A stretch of DNA of 64,000 nucleotides, from NCBI GenBank assembly GCA_045125655.1, contig JBGVNP010000115.1:1-64000 (forward strand), given 5' to 3'. The position numbers and the translations under genes were made by a program. Shown one piece after another: positions 43,247 through 50,980 of this stretch. This stretch comes from RGIG4608 sp045125655. GTDB lineage: Bacteria > Bacillota > Clostridia > Oscillospirales > CAG-272. A model generated the notes under the pieces. It ran no database searches. It worked only from the letters and a program-made list of their open reading frames with translations, and was not told where the DNA came from. Position 1 is the stretch's first letter, and each line of letters begins with the position of its first letter.

Positions 43247-44407
43247 TTTTCTTTCGGAAATTTTAAAGGTTTTTTCGACCATAATTATCATAACTGCGAT
43301 AAAGATAAGGATATAAATAGGAAACAGACAAAATCCTGTGATTTTTGCAATCACACCAAACAAGGGTGGAAAAAATGTTGAGCCCGTGTATGCGCTTGCC
43401 ATTTGTATGCCGATAATTGCCCCAGAGTTCTCTGCACCAAAATTTGTAGGGGTAGAGTGTATTATGCAGGGATATATTGGAGCGCAACCAAGTCCGAGGA
43501 CAACAAGACCTATATAGGACATAATAGGCATGGGCAAAAGAAGCATTGAAACGCCGACAATAGCAATCACAGTGCCAACAAAGATCATCTTTCTATCACC
43601 GAACCTATCCATAATAAATCCTGCCAAGAATCTTCCCATGGTCATTCCTATAAAGAAACACGAAGCAAAAGCCGCAGCGGTTGGCTCATCTATATTTTTG
43701 GCTTCTACAAGATATGTACAAGACCATGCCATAGCAGTACCCTCTGCAGCGCAATAGCAAAAGAATCCAAGCAAAAGATTAGGAACGCCCTTTATTTTTA
43801 ACGCTTCAAATATACCGACGGACTTAGGTTGAATTTGTGGTTCGTCTTTAACTTTATTTTTCTCATTAACCTTCCATACTGGCAAGGTCAACAGCAAAAT
43901 TATGGTTATTCCAAACTGGATGAAGGAGATAATTCTGTATCCGTCATTCCAAGACAGATAAGTAAGCGAATAGCTCATTACAAACGGACTTATTATTGTA
44001 CCAACACCCCAAAAGCAATGCAACCAGCTCATATGCTTTGATGAGTAATGCATTGCTACGTAATTGTTGAGCGCCGCGTCAATAGCACCTGCTCCGAGTC
44101 CGTAAGGTATTGCAAAAATCACTATCGTTATGATATTTTTTGAGAATGAAAATCCGAGCAATGCAAGAGCAGTTAAGAAAACGCTAAACGTTGTTACAGT
44201 TCTTGTGCCGAATTTTCTTGTCACCCTATCCGAAAGCAAGCTTGATACTATTGTTCCTCCCGATATCAGCATGGATATCAATCCCATTGACGATAATGGC
44301 ATACCAATATCCAAGTGCATGATGGGCCAGGATGAGCCAAGCAAGGAGTCCGGCAAGCCCAAACTAATAAATGCCAAATAAATAATAATTATAAGTAAAG
44401 TGTACAT
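43244..44407 (-). CDS. MFS transporter
   Basis: A 387-residue major facilitator with about twelve membrane segments in two halves. The loop after helix 2 has LLSDRVTRKFGTRTV, and the second half has GRFLAGFIMDRFGDRKM, both forms of the MFS G-x-x-x-D-R signature. It resembles the FucP/Bypass-type sugar permease branch common in gut Clostridia, but the substrate cannot be read. The start follows GGAGAACC. No sugar-catabolic partner sits next to it. Confidence 0.85.
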   Translation of the reverse strand: MYTLLIIIIYLAFISLGLPDSLLGSSWPIMHLDIGMPLSSMGLISMLISGGTIVSSLLSDRVTRKFGTRTVTTFSVFLTALALLGFSFSKNIITIVIFAIPYGLGAGAIDAALNNYVAMHYSSKHMSWLHCFWGVGTIISPFVMSYSLTYLSWNDGYRIISFIQFGITIILLLTLPVWKVNEKNKVKDEPQIQPKSVGIFEALKIKGVPNLLLGFFCYCAAEGTAMAWSCTYLVEAKNIDEPTAAAFASCFFIGMTMGRFLAGFIMDRFGDRKMIFVGTVIAIVGVSMLLLPMPIMSYIGLVVLGLGCAPIYPCIIHSTPTNFGAENSGAIIGIQMASAYTGSTFFPPLFGVIAKITGFCLFPIYILIFIAVMIIMVEKTFKISERK

Positions 44408-44417
44408 GGTTCTCCAT

Positions 44418-44455
44418 TTTTAAAGCACATCTACCAAAGAAGATGTGCTTTAAAT
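44418..44455 (-). terminator. Hairpin after the cytidylate-kinase-like gene
   Basis: Minus-strand stem AAAGCACATCT / AGATGTGCTTT around a short loop. The T-run is weak, so read-through into the MFS gene is possible. Confidence 0.6.
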
Positions 44456-44461
44456 TTATAT

Positions 44462-45064
44462 TCAAAATATTTTTGCGATAACGGGAACGATATCTTTGAT
44501 CACAACATCCGTGGTATTGATACAGAGATCGTAATTACTCTTATCACTCCACTCATTGCCCGTATAGTAATTATAGTATTTAGCGCGGTCTTTATCAACC
44601 TTCAATATTTGCTTCTTCATCTCTTTTTCCGTGAGATGCTTTTGAGAATCTGTATTTCTATCGAAACAACGCTTCATTCTGCTTTCAATATCCGCATAAA
44701 CAAAAATTCTGAAGGGCTTTAAATCTTTAAGAATAAAGTCTGCACAACGTCCAACTATTACGCAGTTGGATTTTTGAGCAAGCTCCCTTATGATCTCACT
44801 TTGAGCAAGATAGATAGATTGCTCCTGCTGAATATAGAAGTTATCTGCAATAAACATACTTTGAGCTATAGTTATGGGATAAAGAGTATGGGACTTTCCT
44901 TCAAGCACCTCTTGCACGTATTCTTGAGACATAGAGGTCTTTTTAGCAATAGCGGATATTATTTCCTTATCATAGTATTCAAAACCAAGCTCTTCAGCAA
45001 GTCTTCTTCCAAGCTCTCTTCCTCCGCTTCCGAATTCACGTCCAATCGTTATAATAGTATTCAT
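44462..45064 (-). CDS. Cytidylate kinase-like family protein
   Basis: A 200-residue P-loop protein of PF13189. Start at ATG 45064, eight bases after GGAGG. The N-terminal loop is ITIGREFGSGGRELG, and the central IVGRCADFIL and CFDRNTDSQ are family marks. The classical CMP kinase substrate insert is absent, so although it is built like a nucleoside monophosphate kinase, its substrate is unknown. These proteins are frequent in Clostridia, in varied contexts. A strong own promoter is present. Confidence 0.85.
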   Translation of the reverse strand: MNTIITIGREFGSGGRELGRRLAEELGFEYYDKEIISAIAKKTSMSQEYVQEVLEGKSHTLYPITIAQSMFIADNFYIQQEQSIYLAQSEIIRELAQKSNCVIVGRCADFILKDLKPFRIFVYADIESRMKRCFDRNTDSQKHLTEKEMKKQILKVDKDRAKYYNYYTGNEWSDKSNYDLCINTTDVVIKDIVPVIAKIF

Positions 45065-45098
45065 AAAGCCAACCTCCATACCTATTATTTATATTAGT

Positions 45099-45126
45099 AT
45101 TATATCACAAAAATTTGATTTGTCAA
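45099..45126 (-). promoter_or_regulatory. Promoter of the cytidylate-kinase-like gene
   Basis: Minus-strand TTGACA (45121-45126) and TATAAT (45099-45104) with a 16-bp spacer. Confidence 0.85.
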
Positions 45127-45127
45127 T

Positions 45128-45160
45128 AAAAAAGGCTCAACCTTTGAGATTGAGCCTTGA
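45128..45160 (-). terminator. Terminator after the small P-loop protein gene
   Basis: Minus-strand stem AAGGCTCAA / TTGAGCCTT (45132-45158) followed by TTTTTTATT. The T-run directly precedes the next promoter. Confidence 0.85.
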
Positions 45161-45166
45161 ATCAAA

Positions 45167-45574
45167 TTAGCAGAATTTTTTCATTACGTCCGTTGTTTCT
45201 TCAACAGGCAATGAAGAAGTGATAAGAACGTTTACCTCATTCTTGTGTGCAAGAGCTTCAATCTCAAGCAAAAACTTCTCAAATGCAGGAATATCCTCGT
45301 TGCAAATTTTCAAGCAAGAGTCGATAAAGATATCGGTAACGTCATAGTTACTTGCCAAAATACCAGCTACGAATCCAAAGAGAGACTGAGCATCTGCAAC
45401 CAAATACTCAACGGTATCTATAAGTCTAACCTGGCTGTTAATGTCATAACGCAACTTATTACCCTTTTCTATGCAAACAACACAACCCTTTGTTTCGTTC
45501 TGTGCTTTGTTAACCATTTCAATAAGAGTTTTAGTTTTGCCTGTGCCCTTAACGCCAATTATCAATTTCACCAT
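45167..45574 (-). CDS. Small P-loop ATPase of unknown function
   Basis: A 135-residue protein. Walker A is GVKGTGKT at residues 7-14, and a Walker B-like strand ends in IFIDS. The length allows only a minimal RecA/AAA-like core, with no partner domain. Homologues in Clostridia have been labelled twitching motility PilT protein, which is probably a misannotation since the secretion ATPase motifs are missing. It has its own promoter and terminator, so it is expressed alone. A hairpin lies in its leader. Confidence 0.7.
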   Translation of the reverse strand: MVKLIIGVKGTGKTKTLIEMVNKAQNETKGCVVCIEKGNKLRYDINSQVRLIDTVEYLVADAQSLFGFVAGILASNYDVTDIFIDSCLKICNEDIPAFEKFLLEIEALAHKNEVNVLITSSLPVEETTDVMKKFC

Positions 45575-45599
45575 AATAAAATTACCTCCAAGAGTGATC

Positions 45600-45618
45600 C
45601 AGAAGCTTTTAGCTTCTT
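45600..45618 (-). promoter_or_regulatory. Leader hairpin of the small P-loop protein gene
   Basis: AGAAGC and GCTTCT (45601-45616) around a 5-base loop, inside the 5' leader and about 25 bp before the start codon. No T-run follows. It may stabilise the mRNA. Confidence 0.4.
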
Positions 45619-45628
45619 CTATGTATCA

Positions 45629-45657
45629 ATTATACACTATGTATTTATAAATTGCAA
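45629..45657 (-). promoter_or_regulatory. Promoter of the small P-loop protein gene
   Basis: Minus-strand TTGCAA (45652-45657) and TATAAT (45629-45634) with a 17-bp spacer. Confidence 0.8.
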
Positions 45658-45692
45658 GTATTTTTTTATAAAAAATATTAAAAATTAGCTTA

Positions 45693-47030
45693 TTATACAT
45701 TTCTTTCTTCAAGCTTTTTTCTCAATTCCTCGTAACCGGGCTTGCCAAGCATTGCAAACATATTATTTTTGTATTCTTCAACGCCGGGCTGGTCAAAAGG
45801 ATTTACACCAAGGAGGTATCCTGACATTGCACAAGCAAGCTCAAAGAAATAGATAAGATATCCCAGACAGTATGCATTTCTCTCTTCAATTTCAATGTGA
45901 ACATTGGGAACATCACCGTCTATATGAGCAAGCTGAGTAGCACGCATAGCTGTCTGCTTAAGCTCATTTATATCTCTTCCTGCAAGGAAGTTAAGACCGT
46001 CAATGTTTTCTTCGTCATAAGGAATTGTGAACGAGCTCTTTGTATCATTAACAGAAAGAACAGTTTCAAAAAGCATTTTCTCGCCCTGCTGAATATACTG
46101 ACCAAGTGAATGAAGGTCGGTTGAGAAGATGAGGGATGATGGGAATATTCCCTTGCCGTCCTTACCTTCGCTCTCACCGTAAAGTTGCTTCCACCACTCC
46201 TGAAGAGTTGTTGTGAAAGGCTCATATCCTACAAGAATCTCAAGGTGTTTACCCTTGCGATAAAGAATGTTTCTTATAGCTGCATATTTATATGCATCAT
46301 TCTGATAAAGATCGGGGTTTGAATATGCTACTCTCGCAGCATTTGCACCCTCCATAAGAGAATCTATATCCACCCCTGCCACTGCAACGGGAAGAAGTCC
46401 AACTGCCGTCAAAACGGAAAATCTACCGCCGATATCATCGGGAATAACAAATGTCTCATATCCCTGCTTAGTTGCAAAGGATTTAAGAGTACCGCGCTCA
46501 CGGTCGGTAGTAACGTAAATTCTCTTTCTTGCTTCTTCAACGCCGTATTTCTTTTCAAGGAATGCTTTGAGTATTCTGAAGGCAACCGCAGGCTCTGTGG
46601 TTGTGCCGGACTTTGAAATAACGTTGATGCAAACGTTTTTATGCTCACAAATCGAGAGAAGCTCATTAAGATAAGCTGCGCTGATATTGCAACCCGCATA
46701 ATAAATTGAGGGGGTGTTTGCCTTAGCTTCGCTATAGTTTATAGCACTAAGGAATTCGATAATAGCTTTAGTACCAAGATATGAACCGCCAATACCAATT
46801 ACAATAAAAGCGTCACAATCATTCTGAATTTTTTTAGCTGCTGCCTTGATTCTTGCAAATTCTTCCTTATCATAGTTTTCGGGAAGATCCATCCAACCAA
46901 GGAATTTATTTCCTGCTCCTGTTTTTTCTCTAAGCATTTTATCGGCAAGAGATACCATGGGAACCATGCAATCGTATTCGTGTTTTGCAATAAATTTCTT
47001 TAAATATTTATCATTTAATCTAAGTGTCAT
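45693..47030 (-). CDS. pgi: Glucose-6-phosphate isomerase
   Basis: A 445-residue Pgi, the shorter bacterial form. I use ATG 47030; the longer frame starts at a TTG within the ribosome-site region. Marks are VIGIGGSYLGTKA, the signature ISKSGTTTEPAVAFR, and GGRFSVLTAVGLLP; the C-terminal catalytic Lys lies in NPFDQPGVEEYKNNM. It interconverts glucose 6-phosphate and fructose 6-phosphate in glycolysis. It is a single-gene unit with its own promoter. Confidence 0.95.
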   Translation of the reverse strand: MTLRLNDKYLKKFIAKHEYDCMVPMVSLADKMLREKTGAGNKFLGWMDLPENYDKEEFARIKAAAKKIQNDCDAFIVIGIGGSYLGTKAIIEFLSAINYSEAKANTPSIYYAGCNISAAYLNELLSICEHKNVCINVISKSGTTTEPAVAFRILKAFLEKKYGVEEARKRIYVTTDRERGTLKSFATKQGYETFVIPDDIGGRFSVLTAVGLLPVAVAGVDIDSLMEGANAARVAYSNPDLYQNDAYKYAAIRNILYRKGKHLEILVGYEPFTTTLQEWWKQLYGESEGKDGKGIFPSSLIFSTDLHSLGQYIQQGEKMLFETVLSVNDTKSSFTIPYDEENIDGLNFLAGRDINELKQTAMRATQLAHIDGDVPNVHIEIEERNAYCLGYLIYFFELACAMSGYLLGVNPFDQPGVEEYKNNMFAMLGKPGYEELRKKLEERNV

Positions 47031-47063
47031 ATGCGTTTTTCCTTCCAATTCAAACTAAATGAT

Positions 47064-47092
47064 ATTTTACTACTTTTTAAAGAAAAAAGCAA
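47064..47092 (-). promoter_or_regulatory. Promoter of pgi
   Basis: Minus-strand TTGCTT (47087-47092) and TAAAAT (47064-47069) with a 17-bp spacer. Confidence 0.7.
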
Positions 47093-47103
47093 GTATTATT
47101 TTA

Positions 47104-48264
47104 CTATTTTATTAGAAATTTTGACAAAATTCTTATAAAAAGCTCAACAAATTCTATTTTGGGGATATTCATCTCCGAAATAATAGCGGATTTACCTATA
47201 ATTTTATCATTTAAGCGGTACTCAAGGCAACCAATTTCTTCTCCGATATTAATCGGTGCAGTAATAACACTCGGTAAATTTACACTCTCTTTTATATTTT
47301 TAGCATCTCCTTTTTTGACAACGCAGGAGAAACCATCGGACTTGATTCTGCAATAATTTTCAACTCCTGAGGTTATCTTTATAGGAGTTAATTCTTTTGA
47401 GGGTGATTCATATAATTCAAAATTGGCAAATCCCCAATTCAAGAGATTGGATGCGATTGAATTTCTAACGTCGCTACTTGGAGCCCCCATAACCACGCAT
47501 ATTAGATGCATATTATCTCTTTTTGCAGTCGCGCTCACACAGAACTTAGCTTTTGCTGTCGAGCCCGTTTTAAGGCCTGTAGCACCCTTATAAAAACGAA
47601 TAAGTCTATTGGTATTGGTTAAGCCAAATTCTCCGTTTCTTATCGTATCCATCCATATGGAGCTATACTGTAATATTTTCTCGTGTTTTATTAATTCTCG
47701 GGACATTATTGCAATATCCTTGGCGCTTGTAAGATGACTCACGGTTGTATCATCAAGTCCGTTGGTGTTCTCAAAATGTGTATTCGCCATGCCAAGCTCA
47801 CGTGCTTTATCATTCATTTTTTGAACAAACAATTCTTCTGATCCGCACACATGCTCTGCAAGTGCTACGGCGGCATCATTAGCTGAAGCAATGACCACAC
47901 TTTTTATAAGGTCCTCTGCGCTCATTTGCTCGCCTTCCTTGAGGTATATCTGCGAACCTCCCATAGAAGCTGCATATGCACTTGCAGTTATTGTATCACT
48001 GTATTTTAAATTCCCACGTTCTATCTCCTCCATTACCAAAAGCAGAGTCATTATTTTGGTGACTGATGCCGGTGGTAATGCTTGATCTCCATTATATTCA
48101 TAAAGTATTTTTCCTGTACTTGCCTCCATCAAAACGGCGCTTTTACAGTCTAATTTCATATCGTTATTTTCTTCCTTAGCTACTGCGGATATATTAACGC
48201 AAAATATCGCAATAAGTACTATCAAAAAAACTGATAAAACCCGTTTAAAAATAAAAAAAGCCAT
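47104..48264 (-). CDS. D-alanyl-D-alanine carboxypeptidase (DacF/DacA type)
   Basis: A 386-residue low-molecular-weight penicillin-binding protein. The start is ATG 48264; the GTG nine bases upstream is part of the Shine-Dalgarno. A signal peptide covers about residues 1-30. The three serine-peptidase motifs are SVTK (S67, K70), SAN (127-129) and KTG (232-234). The C terminus ends in an amphipathic FVELFIRILSKFLIK that tethers it to the outer face of the membrane. It trims the terminal D-Ala from peptidoglycan pentapeptides. The start codon lies in a large hairpin (48257-48304), so expression is probably tied to a separate promoter; a spore-cortex (DacF) role would fit but is inference. Confidence 0.9.
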   Translation of the reverse strand: MAFFIFKRVLSVFLIVLIAIFCVNISAVAKEENNDMKLDCKSAVLMEASTGKILYEYNGDQALPPASVTKIMTLLLVMEEIERGNLKYSDTITASAYAASMGGSQIYLKEGEQMSAEDLIKSVVIASANDAAVALAEHVCGSEELFVQKMNDKARELGMANTHFENTNGLDDTTVSHLTSAKDIAIMSRELIKHEKILQYSSIWMDTIRNGEFGLTNTNRLIRFYKGATGLKTGSTAKAKFCVSATAKRDNMHLICVVMGAPSSDVRNSIASNLLNWGFANFELYESPSKELTPIKITSGVENYCRIKSDGFSCVVKKGDAKNIKESVNLPSVITAPINIGEEIGCLEYRLNDKIIGKSAIISEMNIPKIEFVELFIRILSKFLIK

Positions 48265-48304
48265 ATATTTCACTCCATTTCTTTTTAGTGAATTATATGG
48301 CTTT
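48257..48304 (-). promoter_or_regulatory. Terminator-like hairpin covering the carboxypeptidase start codon
   Basis: Minus-strand arms at 48304-48287 and 48274-48257 pair at 17 of 18 positions around a 12-base loop. The right arm contains the ATG and part of the ribosome site, and TTTTTTTATTTTT follows inside the coding sequence. The left arm contains a CATATAAT (48292-48299) that looks like a sigma-E -10, with TAATAAT (48314-48320) 14 bp upstream. Confidence 0.7.
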
Positions 48305-48320
48305 ATCTATTATATTATTA

Positions 48321-49217
48321 CTATTCTCCGTCTTTTAATATGCCCTCAATCACAAGGGCTCCGTCAGCAACAGCAGTGATGATCTGGTAAACCTCACGCT
48401 CTCTTATATCCCCAACGGCATACAATGATGGGATATTTGTTCTGCAATAATTATCTGTAATAATTTGACCTTGCTTTGTGGTATTAAGCCCCTCAATATC
48501 AAATTTCATATTGGCAACTTCACCGATTGCACCGAAAATACCGTCGCACAAAACAGTTTGCTGCTCTCCGTTAAGCATCAAATCAACACCAGTTACAAAT
48601 GAATCTCCAATTATCTTATTAACTGTTGCATTTAGTAAAAATTCTATATTATTCTTTGAATAAGCTCTTTCAACGAGATAATTAGCCGCCCTAAAGGAAT
48701 CGCGTCGATGGATCAAATATACCTTTTTAGCAAAAGCTGAGAGATATATTGCCTGACTGAGTGCACTGTCACCGCCGCCCACTACACACACGGTCTTATC
48801 TTTGAAGAAAAATCCATCGCATGTCGCGCAATAAGAAACTCCTGCTCCTGCCAATCTTTCCTCACCGTCAACACCGAGATGCTTATGAGAGCGTCCCATA
48901 GCGAGGATAAGATATTTGGATTCATATTCTTCTTTTCTTGTTCTAACCTTAAATCCAATATCCGTCTTTTCGACCTCGATAACCGCTTTTTTTACCACGG
49001 GTATTTCGTTGTTTTGAACATGTTCCTTAAACTTTTCGTGAAGATCAATGCCACTGATTGAAGAAAAGCCAAGATAATTCTCTACCTCAACCGCTTTGGT
49101 TATTTGACATTCGCTTGCGCCCTTGTCAATGATCATAACAGAAAAGCCCGCTCTTTTAGCGTATATTGCAGAGGAAAGCCCTGCAGGGCCTCCACCTATG
49201 ATAATTATATCCGTCAT
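48321..49217 (-). CDS. trxB: Thioredoxin reductase family flavoprotein
   Basis: A 298-residue FAD/NAD(P) protein. FAD loop IGGGPAGLSSA (7-17), redox pair C130-A-T-C133 in SYCATCDGFFF, second nucleotide loop VVGGGDSALSQA, and C-terminal YAVGDIRE. It would reduce thioredoxin with NADPH in the cytoplasm. The second loop reads GGGDSA followed by IHRRDSFRA, the NADPH 2'-phosphate pattern. It ends 57 bp before the carboxypeptidase start, and the hairpin between them looks like its terminator. Confidence 0.92.
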   Translation of the reverse strand: MTDIIIIGGGPAGLSSAIYAKRAGFSVMIIDKGASECQITKAVEVENYLGFSSISGIDLHEKFKEHVQNNEIPVVKKAVIEVEKTDIGFKVRTRKEEYESKYLILAMGRSHKHLGVDGEERLAGAGVSYCATCDGFFFKDKTVCVVGGGDSALSQAIYLSAFAKKVYLIHRRDSFRAANYLVERAYSKNNIEFLLNATVNKIIGDSFVTGVDLMLNGEQQTVLCDGIFGAIGEVANMKFDIEGLNTTKQGQIITDNYCRTNIPSLYAVGDIREREVYQIITAVADGALVIEGILKDGE

Positions 49218-49241
49218 AAATTCTCCTTTACTTTAGAGTGC

Positions 49242-49541
49242 TTAATCAATATAGTAGATTATCTCATCAGGATAACAGTATCCAAGCAGACGAGCCATTC
49301 TTTCTCTATATTCATCGTCTATTTCGGCTTTGATATAGTACTCCAATTCATCAACTTGAACCTTTTTATTTTCAACAATGGAGCGAAGATAATCATTTTG
49401 CTCTTTAATTGCTATATATTCCATCAAGTTATTTGCTGAAATAATCAATGCTACCAGAAAGATAAGCACAACAAAAACACCTAACAAATAGGAAGGAAGT
49501 CTTTTGATTTTTTTATTGTCTATTTTTTTGAACAAATCCAT
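49242..49541 (-). CDS. divIC: Septum formation initiator family protein (DivIC/FtsB)
   Basis: A 99-residue single-pass membrane protein. A short basic cytoplasmic part is followed by a membrane helix (about 18-40), then a coiled coil, and a C-terminal RLLGYCYPDEIIY block that fits DivIC. It forms the FtsL-DivIB-DivIC complex at the division septum. Its place next to yabQ is the conserved Firmicutes order. A vegetative promoter lies within the yabQ end, so it can be expressed without yabPQ. Confidence 0.9.
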   Translation of the reverse strand: MDLFKKIDNKKIKRLPSYLLGVFVVLIFLVALIISANNLMEYIAIKEQNDYLRSIVENKKVQVDELEYYIKAEIDDEYRERMARLLGYCYPDEIIYYID

Positions 49542-49562
49542 TCTAAGACTCCTTTCTAAAAC

Positions 49563-49982
49563 TCAAATATCTTCCTTTTTATTATACCTCTTTTTCATTG
49601 ATTTTTCAATACTATATGCAAAAAATTTATATATTTTTATACATATATCGATCATAAATTTTATTAAAATTTTTAAAGGTTTAAGCAGGATCTTTGCAAC
49701 AAATCCAATCAACTTATCAAATACTTTTTTATACAAAATCATTCCAATTATCAATGAGAATAAATAATACCACCTGAATGCACCGTCGCTAAAAAAGTAT
49801 AGGATCAGTATAAAAAGTAAGGTATATATAAAAACAGATAATACGTCCAATAAAAAGACTATCGGCACACTGATTTTATTGTTTGTCAGTTCATCTATCA
49901 AATGCCAAAGGAATCCCAATACAGTTGAAATCACCAATGAAAACAGTACAGTGTTCGCAATGTTTTGAAAAATCCCTTCCAT
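49563..49982 (-). CDS. yabQ: Spore cortex biosynthesis protein YabQ
   Basis: A 139-residue membrane protein. I start at ATG 49982, just downstream of the yabP stop; the frame is open for 13 codons more. About three or four hydrophobic segments (14-100) are followed by a basic C-terminal part. YabQ of Bacillus goes to the outer forespore membrane and is needed for cortex formation. Identification rests on size, hydrophobic pattern and the yabP-yabQ-divIC order more than on motif, so it is good but not certain. Confidence 0.85.
   Translation of the reverse strand: MEGIFQNIANTVLFSLVISTVLGFLWHLIDELTNNKISVPIVFLLDVLSVFIYTLLFILILYFFSDGAFRWYYLFSLIIGMILYKKVFDKLIGFVAKILLKPLKILIKFMIDICIKIYKFFAYSIEKSMKKRYNKKEDI
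49581..49609 (-). promoter_or_regulatory. Vegetative promoter of divIC within yabQ
   Basis: Minus-strand TTGAAA (49604-49609) and TATAAT (49581-49586) with a 17-bp spacer, in the last codons of yabQ and about 40 bp before divIC. Confidence 0.75.
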
Positions 49983-49983
49983 A

Positions 49984-50271
49984 TCATTTAAATATCCTTG
50001 AAAGCAACGAGTGCTTTTCACTTTCGTGCACGTCAGCGTATGATATCAATGAGATTTTTCCAACGACCTGAGCTTCACCAGTATCAACATTCAAAGCATT
50101 GATATGCAAACCAACTCCCCCGATCGTTAAATCACCACACACTGTTTTTATATTGATTTCTTCTTCGTCAAAATTTATTATCTCCTTTATGCCGTTGATA
50201 CTTAATTTTTCCCTTGATTGTAGCACTATATCGTGCTTTGCTTTTGCTATAGCATCCTTATTATCCAACAT
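49984..50271 (-). CDS. yabP: Sporulation protein YabP
   Basis: A 95-residue YabP/YqfC family protein. HDIVLQSREKLSINGIKEI and the following beta-rich TVCGDLTIGGVGLHI are typical. It is a mother-cell sporulation protein; the Bacillus gene is under sigma-E. The ribosome site GGAGG (50281-50285) lies in the right arm of a hairpin that ends in a T-run. The start is nine bases downstream. It is co-transcribed with yabQ. Confidence 0.92.
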   Translation of the reverse strand: MLDNKDAIAKAKHDIVLQSREKLSINGIKEIINFDEEEINIKTVCGDLTIGGVGLHINALNVDTGEAQVVGKISLISYADVHESEKHSLLSRIFK

Positions 50272-50320
50272 AAAAAAACACCTCCAACAGTTTAATAATA
50301 AAAAGTATGTTGGGGGTGTT
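50272..50320 (-). promoter_or_regulatory. Terminator/ribosome-site hairpin ahead of yabP
   Basis: Minus-strand arms AACACCCCCAACA (50320-50308) and TGTTGGAGGTGTT (50289-50277) pair at all 13 positions with one G-U. Seven T residues in total follow up to the yabP ATG. The GGAGG ribosome site is in the right arm. Confidence 0.8.
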
Positions 50321-50330
50321 TATTTTATGA
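50302..50330 (-). promoter_or_regulatory. Probable sigma-E promoter of yabPQ
   Basis: Minus-strand TCATAAA (50324-50330) matches KMATATT at 5 of 7, and CATACTTT (50302-50309) matches CATACAHT at 7 of 8, with a 14-bp spacer. The start would be near 50295, between the hairpin arms. Confidence 0.6.
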
Positions 50331-50331
50331 T

Positions 50332-50574
50332 TTAGGTAATGACCTTGTAGAGTGCGCTAGCATCTTCTTTAAGAACGTGCTCCTTAACGTCTAAAACGCA
50401 AATTTTAAGAGTTCTGTTGCCAAAGGTTATTTCGATAATATCATTTTCCTTAACGTCATAGGATGCCTTGGCGGGTCTTCCGTTAACCGTAACATGTGCA
50501 TTATCACAAGCGTCATTTGCGACTGTTCTTCTTTTGATTATTCTGGATACCTTTAAAAATTTATCTAATCTCAT
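50332..50574 (-). CDS. rqcP: RNA-binding S4 domain protein RqcP (YabO)
   Basis: An 80-residue S4 domain protein: MRLDKFLKVSRIIKRRTVA followed by VTVNGRPAKASYDVKENDIIEI is the complete fold. RqcP helps RqcH add alanine tails to nascent chains on stalled 50S subunits in ribosome quality control. It is in its usual place between hup and yabP. The start follows GGAG. Confidence 0.92.
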   Translation of the reverse strand: MRLDKFLKVSRIIKRRTVANDACDNAHVTVNGRPAKASYDVKENDIIEITFGNRTLKICVLDVKEHVLKEDASALYKVIT

Positions 50575-50590
50575 ACATTCTCCAAATAAA

Positions 50591-50613
50591 TATGGGCGGC
50601 AAAACCGCCCATA
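50591..50613 (-). terminator. Hairpin between hup and rqcP
   Basis: A 9-bp stem TATGGGCGG / CCGCCCATA. The T content after it is low, so it may be a partial terminator that leaves some read-through into rqcP. Confidence 0.65.
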
Positions 50614-50625
50614 ATTATAATAAAA

Positions 50626-50898
50626 TTAGTTTACTGCGTCCTTAAATGCCTTGCCGGCTGTAAATGTAGGATGCTTGGAAGCAGGAATAACGATCTCCTC
50701 GCCTGTCTTGGGATTTCTGCCCTTTCTTTCGCCACGTCCCTTAACCTCGAATGTACCGAAGCCAACGAGCTGAACCTTTTCACCATTCTTAAGAGCTGCT
50801 ACGATAGAATCTGTAACTGCCTTAACTGCGATCTCCGCATCCTTCTTTGTAAGCTTGCCAGCAGCTGCAACTGCTTCAACCAACTGAACCTTGTTCAT
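50626..50898 (-). CDS. hup: HU family DNA-binding protein
   Basis: A 90-residue HU. The DNA-binding arm region reads FGTFEVKGRGERKGRNP and the usual PKTGEEI follows, with a C-terminal SKHPTFTAGKAFKDAV. HU is a nucleoid-compacting dimer. It lies inside the mazG-hup-rqcP-yabP order. It has its own strong promoter and a 5' leader of about 45 nt with a short palindrome. Confidence 0.95.
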   Translation of the reverse strand: MNKVQLVEAVAAAGKLTKKDAEIAVKAVTDSIVAALKNGEKVQLVGFGTFEVKGRGERKGRNPKTGEEIVIPASKHPTFTAGKAFKDAVN

Positions 50899-50927
50899 AA
50901 ATAAAATCCTAACCTTTCATAATTTAC

Positions 50928-50942
50928 GTGATTAAATATCAC
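50928..50942. promoter_or_regulatory. Palindrome in the hup leader
   Basis: GTGAT and ATCAC separated by five bases, just after the expected start site. It may be an operator or a leader hairpin; I cannot tell which. Confidence 0.4.
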
Positions 50943-50951
50943 TTCGCTAAT

Positions 50952-50980
50952 ATAATATCACAAAACCCTTGATTTTGCAA
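50952..50980 (-). promoter_or_regulatory. Promoter of hup
   Basis: Minus-strand TTGCAA (50975-50980) and TATTAT (50952-50957) with a 17-bp spacer. The -35 lies within the inverted repeat AAAACCCTTG / CAAGGGTTTT (50962-50987). Confidence 0.75.
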
